Assembly: GCA_003339415.1 (NCBI GenBank) | Contig: PDHQ01000092.1 | Span: 1 to 64,000, forward strand | Source of the DNA: Ophiocordyceps camponoti-saundersi (nom. inval.) | Taxonomy: Eukaryota; Ascomycota; Sordariomycetes; Hypocreales; Ophiocordycipitaceae | Length of the DNA: 64,000 bases | Direction of reading: 5' to 3' | In this document: positions 48,411 to 58,430 of the stretch, piece after piece | Numbering within the stretch: the first letter of the stretch is position 1 | Layout: every line of letters begins with the position of its first letter | Made by a program: the position numbers and the translations under genes | The notes under the pieces: generated by a model | What the model was told of the DNA's origin: nothing | Database searches by the model: none | The model's input: the letters and a program-made list of their open reading frames with translations, nothing else

Positions 48411-51159
48411 CCTTCTTAAGTAACCTCGGCTAATTTTAATAGCTACGATAGCGATATAGCTATTAAATTAGACGGTATAGAGTTTTCGGATCAGGGACCT
48501 TCTTAGGAACCTTCGGGTCTTTCGAAAAAAGGAAAAAAAAAGGAAAAAATAGCTATTTCTCGATATAATACGAAGGAATTTAAATTAGGCCCGGATAAGA
48601 ATTCGAAGATCTATGTTTTACGGTATAGCTTATTTACCTAATAGCTTCTTCCGATCGAGGAAAATAAAGAACGAAAATTAAAAGCTATTTATACTATATT
48701 AGTATTTTTTTCTTATATTTTTCCTTATTTTTTTATTATAAAAAAGCGTTATTAATTAATTTTTTTATATAAATAGCTATTCGACGGAGTTTATTTTTCT
48801 AGTTTATAAGTTTTAAGCTTCGAATTTATCTTAGTATTATAAAAATAAGCATAAAATAATTACTTATAATAAAAATTCTAAAAAAACTTAAAAAGAAGTA
48901 AGTTTATAGCCTTTTTATTATTAATTTACTAATTTTATATTAGAATAACTTACTAAAAAAAATCCGCAAAATTTCTTCGAAAAATAAGCTAAGTTAAACT
49001 TAGCTTTTAATACTAATTTAGCTTAGAATTTAGTTATTAATTTTCTTTTAACTACGAATATTTCTTTTTCTATAATTTACTCGGAGCCTTTTAATAAGCT
49101 TCTTACTTATTATAATTAATAAGTTATTTTTCCTTTATTTAAATTTTTAATTAACTTTTTCTAGGGACTACTAGCCTATCTATTACGCTAAGTTAAAGGA
49201 TTATTTAAAAGATTACTTTAACGAAGCCCTTTTAAAGTTAAATAATAACTTTATAAGTTACTCTTCTAAAAGTAGCTTTTATAGCCTTATTTTCGATATC
49301 TAGACTTCAGCTACTTAAGATACCTATTTAGGCTTAATTATAGCTTATATTTCCCCGGACTTTAAGCTATATTATAAGCTTATAGGTAAGTTATTTACTT
49401 ATCTATTTATTTATATAAACTAATAATCTTTAGCTTTTAAAAAGCTTTTAGAATAGTATACTAGAAATTATATTTATACTAAAATTCTTTCCTACCTTAA
49501 AGCTTACCCTACTATTACTTTAAAGTCTATTAATAAGTATATTAATAATTCTTTTATTTATTTATTTATTTACTAATAATATTATTTTAGTATTACTTAC
49601 GATAATACTACTAATAATAAGACCTTTTTAAAGGCTTATTCCTCGGCTTATAACGACCTTTTTTATAAAGAATTTATAGGCTAAATTCGCTGCCTAGCAT
49701 ATATTATTAATTTAATAGCTTAGGATATTTTTAAGGCCTTTTTAAATAATTCTAACTTAGAAAAGTAACTTTTAGATAAAAATACTACTTTATAAGAGTA
49801 TAATAGTAAGTTTATTATTTATTTTATAATTCTTTACTAATTATTTATTTTTATAGCGCTTTTTAACCGACTTCGATATATTTTACTTATTATTAAGTAT
49901 AATATAAAGCCTAAATAGCTTTTTTAAGACGGTTTATAGTAGCAAAAATCTAAGGGAAATATAAAATAATCTAAAAAAACAAAAGTTATTATCGGTAAGT
50001 TTTTTTATTTATTAATTATTTATTTAACTACTAATTAATTAAATAGATAACGCTATAAGGTAGAATTCTACGTTTTTTATACTTAAAAGAGCGTTAGAAT
50101 TCTAATCTGCTTTAGAATAGGTTTCTAAATTAATAGATTATAAAGAGTATAAAAAAATATTCCCTTCTAATAAAGAATAGGAAGCTTTAAAAGATTTTAA
50201 AGCTATTTTTAACGTTTTTTTAACCCCTTCTATTTATTTATAAGGGCACTTTTATATAATAAGCTCGGAAGGATTACTATTTATTTATTAGATTTTTAAT
50301 TAGCTTACTAAACTATATAAAGAATTTTCTAGCTTCGAAAAAAGCTAAGTATTTTTCTTTCTTTTATTTTTTAAAATACTTTACTAACTACTTTTTAGTC
50401 TTCTTATTCTAGTACCTTTAAAGCTTATATAATAGAGGGCTTAAAAAAGCTTAAGAAGTATTTTCTAAAATAACTTAAAAAAAACAACTTATACGCTTTC
50501 CGCCCTTATTTATTCGCTATTATCTTAGACCTATAGTATAAGGATATTTATTTTAAAGAAGATAGCTTTCTTTATTACTATTTAGCTATAAAAAAAGATA
50601 TCTTATATTTTTTTTAAGAGGAATTTAACCTATAAGTAAGATTATATTTTTTTAAAATTTTTACTAATTATTTTTAGCTATAAAACTATAGAAAATGAAG
50701 GAATAGACTTAGGAAGTCCTAGAACGTCTATTTCGGAAGACTTTAACTTTAGTTTAAAGTCTAAAAAAGCAGAAACTAACGAAGAATTAAAATAATACCT
50801 TTCAGAAGCTTATTTACCTTCTAAGGTATAGTTATAAGTTTTTTTATAATTTTTTCTTTTTATTTATTATTTATTTACTAATTATTTCTTAGAGTAACCC
50901 GCTTTTATATTAGAAAAATAACGCTTTTCGCTTCCCCACTCTTATAATTTTAGCCCGAAAATTTTTAGCTATTCTAGCTATATTAGCCTCGATTAAGGCT
51001 ATATTTTCTATATCCGGTAATATAATTACGTTATCGAGGAATAACCTTAAACCGGAAACTATAGAGTAGTTAATACTGCTTAAAAATTAGAATCTAATAC
51101 TTAATAATTTCCAAGAAATTAAAGAAGAGGAAAATAAAGCTTTAGAAGAAGAAGATTAA
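48366..51159 (+). pseudogene. hAT transposase relic with introns
   Basis: A surviving ATG at 48366 begins MSDFNYTPSIAS. Landmarks on +: catalytic Asp region IFDIxTSATQDTYLGLIIAY (49287-49350; x is TAG from Trp), an insertion-domain stretch ILDLQYKDIYFKED (50524-50570), and the C-terminal hAT dimerisation domain with FRFPTLIILARKFLAIPA, FSISGNIITLSRNN and LKPETIEQLILLKN (50930-51095). The stop is TAA at 51157-51159. Short fungal introns are visible, for example 49386-49433, 49806-49856, 49994-50046 and 50636-50677, with GTAAGT at 5', CTAAT or ACTAA branch sites and TAG at 3'. In-frame TAG/TAA stops from RIP make it dead. Confidence 0.9.
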
Positions 51160-51552
51160 AGCTTATAAGTTTTCTATTATAGCTAGTTTTTTTTACTTAT
51201 TATTATATAAGTTTTTCTAGCTAATAATATAATTTTTTATTAATATTAACTCTTTATATATTAATAATTTTATAAAGCTAAAAATTTTTAATAAGTAAGT
51301 ATATTTAACTTATATTTAAGCTTTTATAAAGCTATTTTATAACTTTATTATTTATTTTACTATTATCTATTAAGTTATTAGTTATTACTATTATTATTAT
51401 TAGATTTTATTTCTCTTTTTAGTATATAAGATTAAAGAATTTTTTCCTCGCTTAATAATAGTCTAATTAAAAAAATAACTTAATTTCTATATATTATTTT
51501 TATTGCGCTATTTATTAGTATTTTTTTTAGATTAAATTAGCTTACGTAAGCT
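51160..51552. other. hAT-2 right non-coding region
   Basis: AT-rich 3' flank of the transposase gene up to the subterminal repeats. No feature seen except a short palindrome ttagcttacgtaagctaa near 51537-51554. Confidence 0.6.
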
Positions 51553-51728
51553 AATTAAAAGCTTAGTCCTTTTAGTCTTTAGTCTTTAGTCAGTTAGTCC
51601 TTATATTTAAGGACTGACTAAAGTTCTTAGGCTGATTAACTAAAGACTGACTAAAAGGTACGTACTTTTAGTCCGGACTTTTTTTAGTTAGTCCTAACTA
51701 ACTAAAGACTAACTAATTTTAAACCCTA
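51553..51728. repeat. hAT-2 right subterminal repeats and TIR
   Basis: Repeated tagtctttagt, taaggactgactaa and agttagtcctaactaac words, ending with TIR CTAATTTTAAACCCTA. Less regular than the left end and without the full palindromes, so the two ends differ in repeat organisation. Confidence 0.85.
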
Positions 51729-51736
51729 ATTATATA

Positions 51737-51953
51737 TATTAGATATATTATATATTACTAAGTAGCGCTATCTATTTTCTAATTAAAATAGAAAAAAGTA
51801 AGTTAATATTTTTTATTTTTATAAAGATATATATATTTAAAAAAGTAATATTTTTATTATTTTCTAATTTTCTAAGAAAGGAATTATTTAGTTTACTTTT
51901 TTTTTATTTTTTAAACTTATAAAATAGTTATAATAGTAAGGAAGCTTTTAACA
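51737..51953 (-). other. G 5' leader adjacent to the 5' LTR
   Basis: About 217 bp including the last two minisatellite units (to about 51765). On the - strand the sequence next to the LTR is tgttaaaagcttcc. A classical TGG primer binding site is not visible. Confidence 0.6.
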
Positions 51954-52804
51954 TATTACAAATCGTACCCGTAATTACCTAATCTTACCTATATAGCTCT
52001 TAATTTAAGCTTTTAATAATAAAAAGATAAGGGGTAATAAAAAAGTAAAGGGTTTTACTTACTTTAATTAAGTAGTAAGTATTTAAAATAGGAAATTTAT
52101 AAAGTATAAATAAGTAAGAAATTCCTAAATAAGTATATTTTATAAGGTAAGGGAAGGTTATAGAAAGTAAGCTTTTAAGGTATAAATTATTTAAATTAAA
52201 AGCTTAGAGAAGAAGGAAAGGAAAGACCTTTCGAGAAAAGGAAGCCTTCTTTTTATAAATTTCCTTCTCTAAGAAACTATCTAATTATATAAGCTAGCTA
52301 GAATTCTATAAAATACGGTAAAAGCTTTATATTATAAATATACTAGCGAATAAAATAGGTTTATTTTATTTTATTTACTTTTATTATATTCCTTTTACTT
52401 TAAAATAAAATTTCTATTTTAAAATTAACCTTTAATTTTAAATCTATATAATTCTTAGCAAATAAAATAGCTTTATTCTATTTTATAATATTTTATTAGC
52501 TTCTAAGTTAATAATAAATTATAATAGATAATTTTTTATTTATAATAACTAATATTTCTTTCTATTCTTAACTATCTTTACTTATTCCTCTTATTTTAAG
52601 AATTCTATTCGTTCTTCTTATTAATTCCTATCTTATCTTATTATCTAAGGTTTAACCTTCTTAGGTTTAGCTATAATTTAAATACTAGATATAAGTATTT
52701 TTACTTTATTATATAACTATATTATTAAGCGGCTTATATAATAAATACTGCTTATATAATTAAAATAGTACTTTTAACTAGTATTTATATCTTAGATTAT
52801 TATA
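51954..52804 (-). repeat. G 5' LTR (right)
   Basis: 851 bp, pairing with 10895-11730. Begins tattacaaatcg and ends agattattata. Followed by TSD GGCGG (52805-52809). Confidence 0.92.
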
Positions 52805-52809
52805 GGCGG

Positions 52810-54930
52810 TATTAATATAATAATAGAAGATCCGAATAAAGTTATAAAGTCTTACGAATAAATAGATAGCCTTATAATTTTAAAAATCCTTAAACTTTTA
52901 ATTTTAAATCGCCTATACCTTATAAAGGTTTATTCTTATTTTTTAGCTTATATATAATATTACTTAAGGTAGTTAACTTTTATAACATTAAACTTTAATT
53001 TCTAAATATCCTTTTATAAGTTTACTTAATATTAGCATTAAATTACTTTTTAGTATTCCTCTTAATATTCCTTTTTTTTACTATTTAAGTAAATTAATAT
53101 ATTATTAGCGTATATACTTATATAGCGGTGAAGAAAATTATAAAGTTAAGCATTAATAAAGTTCTAAAACTAAATAAACCTTACTTTAAAGCTAAATAGG
53201 AGAATAAGCTAGCGGAATATACTAAACCTTATACGGAAAGCTATAAGGTACTTAGAGTTAAAGTTAAAATAAAGATAGTAAAACGCTTAAATAATATTAA
53301 TTTTTAAAAACTGTCTCGCTTCTTAGTAGCTAAATACTATACCTTTTAAGGAGGGGGTAAGCGAGATCTGACTTTTTAAGTAATTATTTATTTATTAGTA
53401 ATTAATATAAAAACGCTAAGCTATTAAATATAGCTTGAGCGCGAAGAGAATAAAGATTACGTAAGGATTAATATTTAGCTTAATAAATCTAATTTTAAGT
53501 AAGTAATTAATAATTTCCTTTCCTAATAATAAGTATTTTATAAGCGTTTTATAAAAAAATCAAGTCTTACTAAGTTTAGGGGCTTTTTAAGTTTTAAAGT
53601 AATATTATAGCTAAGTTAGGGACTAATAAAAGTATAAGCTTCCTTCTTACTAAAAAATCCTTTAAAATATATAAAGGCTAAAAGAATTATATTATATATA
53701 TAAGCTATATATTTAAGTTCCTCTCCTTAAGTAAATAAAATTTCTTATCCTATATATATATAGCTAGCTAAGCTTAACTTCGTAATTATAACTAAGGTAA
53801 GGTTATATTTTAATTTTATAGGAATTATAAGTATTAGTAAAATTATCTTTTTTTATTATATATATAAAAAGTCTTATTATATTTAGCAGATAAGCTACTT
53901 TTTTAAAGTATCTTTATTTATATTATTAGTTTTTTAGTTAGTTAAGGTTAAAGCTAGCCTCTTTTCCTTCGTAAGCTATATAAAGTCTTTCTTCTTTTAT
54001 AAGCGCTAAAAGATTTAATACTTATACTTATCCTAATAAAGAAAGCGGTTCCGATATTTAGCGTCCGCTTAAATAGCTAGATCCGGATTTCCGGTTAAAA
54101 GGGGCTTTTTAGATAGTAGGATTAAAAGTAAGTACTTAGTAAAAGCAAGTAAGTTATTTAGCTAAACTAGCTTCTAAGCTATATAGTTAAGTAGTAACCT
54201 TTTCTTAGCTATTTAAAATAGGCTAATAAAGAGATCCTAAGTATAGTTAGTTATTTAGTAAATTTCCTAAGGAAAATACTATCTATTAATTATTAAGGTA
54301 ATAATTAAGTGCTTATAAACCGAGCTAGCTTAATAGCTTTAGAAATTAATAAGGGGGATAAGATAAATAGGGATAAACTTAGCGCTTAGGCGCTTTATAG
54401 CTTACTTTACGAAATTATAGCTAGCTAAAAAATAAGTGTTTATTTCGGTATTATATAAGGTAAAGGTATAAAAAATAATATTATTAACTTAAACTTAATT
54501 ATTAATAATAAATAACTCTTTTATTTTCTATTTTATACGTAATATTTTTAAGATTATTAAAGAGCTTTATAATAGTCTTACTCTTTTCCTAAATTAAAGT
54601 TATCTAATTAAATAAAATTAAGCGGGGGCGTTTAAGCTTTATAAACTCTTTTAATTTTTTATTAGTTAAGATAGTTCTTAGCTATATAGCTTTTCTTTTT
54701 ATAGATAAAATAAGTATTATTTTCCTAATAAACTTTCTTTTTATCTAAACTAAAAAGCTAGCTTTTTTAATATAAGGTTATAATTATAATTATAGTTTTC
54801 TTTTTCTATATTATTAGAGTAGTTTTATTACTTTAATAAGCCTTCTATATAGCTTCTTAGTAAGTAAACTCCTTTTCTAATAAAATATAGCGTTTTTTAT
54901 ATATTTATAAAATTCTTTATATATTATATA
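52810..54930 (-). pseudogene. H internal region, central part
   Basis: Continues H after the G insertion. The part up to about 53432 is repeated in inverted orientation at 58431-58916 and 60811-60965. No motif for RT, RNase H or integrase could be recognised in 53433-54930 on the - strand, although this is where pol would be expected downstream of gag. Stops are abundant. Confidence 0.55.
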
Positions 54931-54934
54931 TAAG

Positions 54935-55440
54935 TTTTTAGCCTTTATAAGAAAGCTTATATTAAGGTTAGCGGGCAGATAATTTTAAAATATATACTTA
55001 ATTTATATTAGGGAAACTTAAGTTTTAGCTATAAGGTAATTAAACTTAGGGAGGAACTCTTAGATTTTTTTATATTAGTTAAGGAGAAGTTTAGTTTATA
55101 AAGTTAGTTTATAGCCTCCGCGAATTTATTCGGATTTCCGTAAGCGGACTTTAAATATTAAATTATCTTAGCTAATCCGGAAAAAAAATATTCCTCTAAA
55201 TTATACTAAGTTTCTAATAATTTATAAGCCTTTCCTTTTAAAGCGCAGAATAAAATATTTATCTTATTTTACTTATTACGGAAAATTATTTTATTAGACT
55301 TTATTTTATCTTTTAAGTTTATAAGAAAGGTATTAAAGTCCTTTTTCTTACTTAAAAATTTACTTATTTCCTTATAATAAACTTTCGCGGAATTAAAATA
55401 AAAGGGGTTCGGCTATCTTATTAGGGTAATTAGCGTAAAA
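54935..55440 (-). pseudogene. gag: H gag relic (retrotransposon gag domain)
   Basis: On the - strand: PNPFYFNSAKVYYKEISKFL, then DFNTFLINLKDKIKSNKIIF, then INILFCALKGKAYKLLE, then LKSAYGNPNKFAEAINQLYK (55115-55160). The last block corresponds to the 'fGnPnr..eA..kLy.l' signature of fungal gypsy-type gag. Very few stops occur over about 150 codons, so the frame is secure. It lies about 450 bp inside the right LTR, as expected for gag behind the 5' LTR. Confidence 0.82.
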
Positions 55441-55887
55441 GTATCTTAAGCAGCCTTTCTAATTAGGATAAATATCTCTTTACTTATCTTAAACGCTATT
55501 AATATTTCTTAATAAGTCTTTTCTATATTTAAGTCTTAATTTTAGTTTATCTAAATTAAATAACCTTAAAGTTTTATAATTTATAATTATAGTTATAGTT
55601 ATCTTTATATATAGCTTTTATAAAGTAATTATATTAATAATACTTTAAGAAAAAGTAGCTATAGTTATAGTTTAGTTTTCGCTAAAACTTTATTTTATTA
55701 TAAAGTTAGGCGTTTTTAAAATAAGTCTTTTTAATTGCTTAAAAGTTTAATTAGGGGCTCCGGATATATATTTTAAAGCTAGTTATAATTTAGGTTTTAT
55801 ATAAATTCTTTTCTATCTTATATAAGGATATAAGAATCTAGTATATATTTATTAATTACTTACTAATAAAAATAAAGCTTAGAATAG
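55441..55887 (-). other. H 5' leader
   Basis: Between gag and the H 5' LTR. Includes the short inverted pair near 55578-55680 (ttataattatagttatagt / tagctatagttatagttta). No primer binding site identified. Confidence 0.5.
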
Positions 55888-56214
55888 TATTATAGCTAAG
55901 ATATATTAAGTAAATAATAATATTAATATTATAAATAAAGAATCTAAGCTAAGGAGAAAGGAAAGAAAAGAGGAAAAACTCTTATAAGTAAAATCTTAGT
56001 AAAATATATAAAGGTATATATTAGTAAAAATAGGAGAGGGCCTAGTAAAATCCTAGTAAGGAAACAGTTATATTTCCTAGTAATTTCCCCTTAAGGTTTT
56101 TCTATATAATTTCACGGTAAGGTTTCTATAAGTTACGTAACTATAGTTAGAAATCCTCGGAAACTATTATAAAATAACTTTAAGGGAAATTCCTATATGT
56201 GCTAGTATATAATA
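55888..56214 (-). repeat. H right LTR (5' LTR in element orientation)
   Basis: 327 bp, same length as the left LTR, ends tattatagc...gtatataata. Followed by TSD TTACT. It retains more C/G than the left copy (for example ttcacggtaagg, cctcggaaac). Confidence 0.88.
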
Positions 56215-56219
56215 TTACT

Positions 56220-57005
56220 TAACTATATTATAAGTTCTTATAATAAATTAGAGGTTATAATATAATTATAAATTAGAGCGGTAAAAAGCTTTATAAAGTG
56301 TTAAATTAAGGTTCCTTTTCTAAGAATCGGAATATATTATATAATTATAATTTAAGTTAGTTCCTTAAAGAATATATAGTAAACTTATTTTAGCTACTAA
56401 TAAGTTTAGCCCTCGAGTTCTAATTAAATTATATAAAGAAGGTTTTCCCCGTAAAAGTTAAAGTAAATAATATTATATATTTATTATATAATAAATATTA
56501 TTAATTTAATCCTTTCGGGGGCTATTATTATATTAAGTTATATATCTTAATATATAAGGTTTATACTTTAAGTTTAAATATAAAGAGATAAGGTACTGCC
56601 TTTTATTATTTTATTATATAAAGCTAAGGAGTTATTTATTATAGTTAATATAACTATAGCCTCTTAGGGCTTATTTTCTAAAGTATTAGAAGCTATATTA
56701 ATAGGGGATATATTACCGGAACGTTATTAAAATAATATCGTATAAGTTAAAAAAAAGTATTAAGCTAATATAGCTTTTCGGTAAAAACTAAATATTAGTA
56801 TATATTATATATTACCTTAATCTTTTAGTATTAATAATAGCACCGGGCTTAATAGCTTTTTAATAAGGACTAAGGTTAAAAAAAGGTAAAAGTATATATA
56901 TTAGATAAGAACTAAGTATAAGGGCTTTTTATTATTATATAAAACTCGTCTTATTACTCTTATTAATTTATAGTTAACTAATTAACTAGTATAATTATTA
57001 ATAAG
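56220..57005 (+). pseudogene. Element I internal region, 3' part
   Basis: Continues I after H. The + strand contains short open runs separated by TAA/TAG but no domain I can name. It ends before the presumed right LTR. No polypurine tract is obvious at 56990-57005. Confidence 0.4.
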
Positions 57006-57290
57006 TGTTAAGTAGTTTTTATTATATATATATATAAATAAGAGAAGTTAAAAGTAACCTAAATTAATAATAATTAGAGATAGATACTCTTCTTACTTTA
57101 TATAAGGAAGAGCGGCTATATAGCTAGATAATATTCTACCTATATACCCCCTTCTTTCTTCCTAAGATATCTCTTATCCCTTAAGTTATATAAAGTATAA
57201 CTTAGGTGCTAATATATATTTTATTAAGGACTTTCCTTATATTCGAGTTATCTTTTTTATATAAAAGGGTATAGAGAGATAATACTAACA
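57006..57290 (+). repeat. Element I: putative right LTR
   Basis: A 285-bp candidate beginning tgttaagtag and ending aatactaaca, i.e. with TGTTA...TAACA ends. Only its last 35 bases can be compared with the left LTR remnant, so the start is a guess based on the expected terminal sequence. Confidence 0.4.
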
Positions 57291-58430
57291 TGTATTTTTA
57301 TTTTCCTTTTAATAGTTTAGTATTAAAATATAAGATATCTCTAAAGCGGTATATTTAGTTATTTTTAACGCGGAGTTATTCTTAGTTATAAATAATAGCT
57401 AAATAATAAAGCTATTTATTAAGCTTAGCTATTAAATAATAATAGTTCCTTATTTATTATTATAAGATTTTAAGTAAAAGGGTTTTTTTATATAATATTC
57501 CTATAATTCTTTAGGTAAGAATAAGTAGTTAATATCTTTCTAGATATATTCCCTAATTACTTATATTTCCTTTTATTAGAGTTTAGCTTCTTTTATAAGC
57601 TAAGGTTTAGCTACTACTCCTTAAAGGAACTTAGCTAAAATAATAAAATTAATAAATTAAAAAAGCTTTCTTCCTAAAAGAATATTAACTTTTAAGGTCG
57701 CTAAAAATACTAAGTTTATAATTATATTCTTAAATCTTATAAACTATTAAAAATAGTCCTAGAATCTATTAAAATTACTATTATTTAATATACCTTAAAG
57801 GTATATAAAGAAAAAAAGAAATAGTTAACTAAAAAAAGAGAGAAAAGGCGAGGTAGCTTTTAATATATTACTTAAAGTAAATAATATATTATAAGTAATA
57901 TAAAGTAAGAAGCATATCTTTTTACCTATCTAAGAGGAGAGGTCTCTTTATATATATATTTTTCTATTACTTTTTCTTCCTCTATTATAATTATAGAAAT
58001 CCTTAATATCTCCGATAAAATCTATTATACTCCGCCTTAATATATTACTTTTATTATTATTATATTCTAAAGTCTAAGTTACTAAGTTATATTAGTAATA
58101 CTTGGATATATTATAATAAAGGAGATTTTAAATATATTAAAGGCGTAGCGAGGTAAAATACTTAGTATCTTATAGCTAGGATATTTATTATTTTATAATT
58201 AATATTTTAAGGAAATATTAGGAGTTTTAAAAATAAGATATCCGTTATCTTATATTAGGTAATTTAGAGAAATACTAAAAGTCTTATATATAAGATATTT
58301 ATTATCCTATAAAAAGTATTTTATAAAAGTATTACTTACTTTATTAACTAAGTATTTATTACTCCGTAATTTTAATACTTTATATATATACTTATAATAG
58401 TTAAAAGCGTTAAATAAGTTATATTATAAC
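57291..58430. other. Unassigned stretch right of element I
   Basis: 1.1 kb that does not match any other part of the window. The + strand between about 57330 and 57830 has fewer stops than expected (conceptual pieces SLFLVTNNSQIIKLF and ISQGLATTPQRNLAKIIKL). Near 57930-57990 a TATA and CT-rich stretch looks like a promoter or LTR leader. At 58165-58320 three related words containing ggatatttatt or aagatat form imperfect inverted repeats. It ends in ttataatata where the H-like fragment starts, so it may be another retroelement fragment inserted in it. No function assigned. Confidence 0.35.

Larger units (their letters stand above)
43782..51728 (+). mobile_element. hAT-2: complete hAT DNA transposon
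   Basis: 7947 bp, with terminal inverted repeats tAGGGTTTAAAATTAG / CTAATTTTAAACCCTa (CAGGG-type hAT ends after RIP) and a perfect 8-bp TSD ATTATATA (43774-43781, 51729-51736). It encodes a relic transposase on the + strand with the hAT catalytic and C-terminal dimerisation regions. The element is large for a hAT because it has long non-coding ends, tandem repeats and a duplicated 0.7-kb promoter region. A second copy's end is at 1-526. Confidence 0.95.
10895..52804 (-). mobile_element. Element G: Ty3/gypsy chromovirus, expanded to 42 kb by nested insertions
   Basis: Two LTRs (836 and 851 bp) with TSD GGCGG at 10890-10894 and 52805-52809. The left LTR keeps an intact outer TG. Coding is on the - strand, so the 5' LTR is at right. 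Removing the A copies, B with C and D, and the hAT leaves about 8.3 kb, a normal size for the superfamily. Order on the - strand: 5' LTR, leader with a 9-bp minisatellite, gag core (41120-41552), protease, RT, RNase H, integrase, chromodomain, polypurine tract, 3' LTR. The order RT-RNase H-integrase defines Ty3/gypsy and the C-terminal chromodomain defines a chromovirus. In living relatives the chromodomain directs insertion to heterochromatin. All frames are dead. Confidence 0.9.
8361..56214 (-). mobile_element. Element H: LTR retrotransposon interrupted by G
   Basis: Bounded by two LTRs of identical length (327 bp each) and a perfect 5-bp TSD TTACT (8356-8360 and 56215-56219). Removing chromovirus G (10895-52804 plus one TSD) leaves about 5.9 kb. 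A gag relic on the - strand next to the right LTR makes that one the 5' LTR. An inverted partial copy at 58431-61217 runs straight through the G insertion point and serves as an empty-site reference. No reverse transcriptase was recognised in the remainder. H may be a degraded gypsy-type element or a gag-only non-autonomous one. Confidence 0.85.
527..57290 (+). mobile_element. Element I: outermost LTR retrotransposon relic, heavily interrupted
   Basis: A roughly 33-base word (atataaa-ggggtatagagagataatacta) occurs just inside hAT-1 (531-563) and again at 57257-57287. I read the two as the 3' ends of the left and right LTRs of one element. Between them, after removing A-1 (3174-5045) and H (8361-56214), remain about 6.7 kb of single-copy-in-window sequence. 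A TATA-plus-CT-rich leader at 970-1045 suggests + orientation. The right LTR ends in TAACA and may begin at TGTTAAG (57006), giving the usual TGTTA...TAACA ends. The left LTR is mostly lost to hAT-1. No domain is recognised. H's TSD proves that the sequences at 8360 and 56215 were once adjacent; the outer limits of I are an inference. Confidence 0.5.

Noticed and set aside
10895..52804. A single 42-kb mobile element (Starship-like cargo carrier)
   Set aside because: The termini are LTRs with a 5-bp TSD, and the interior is fully explained by nested insertions; no captain-type gene was recognised.
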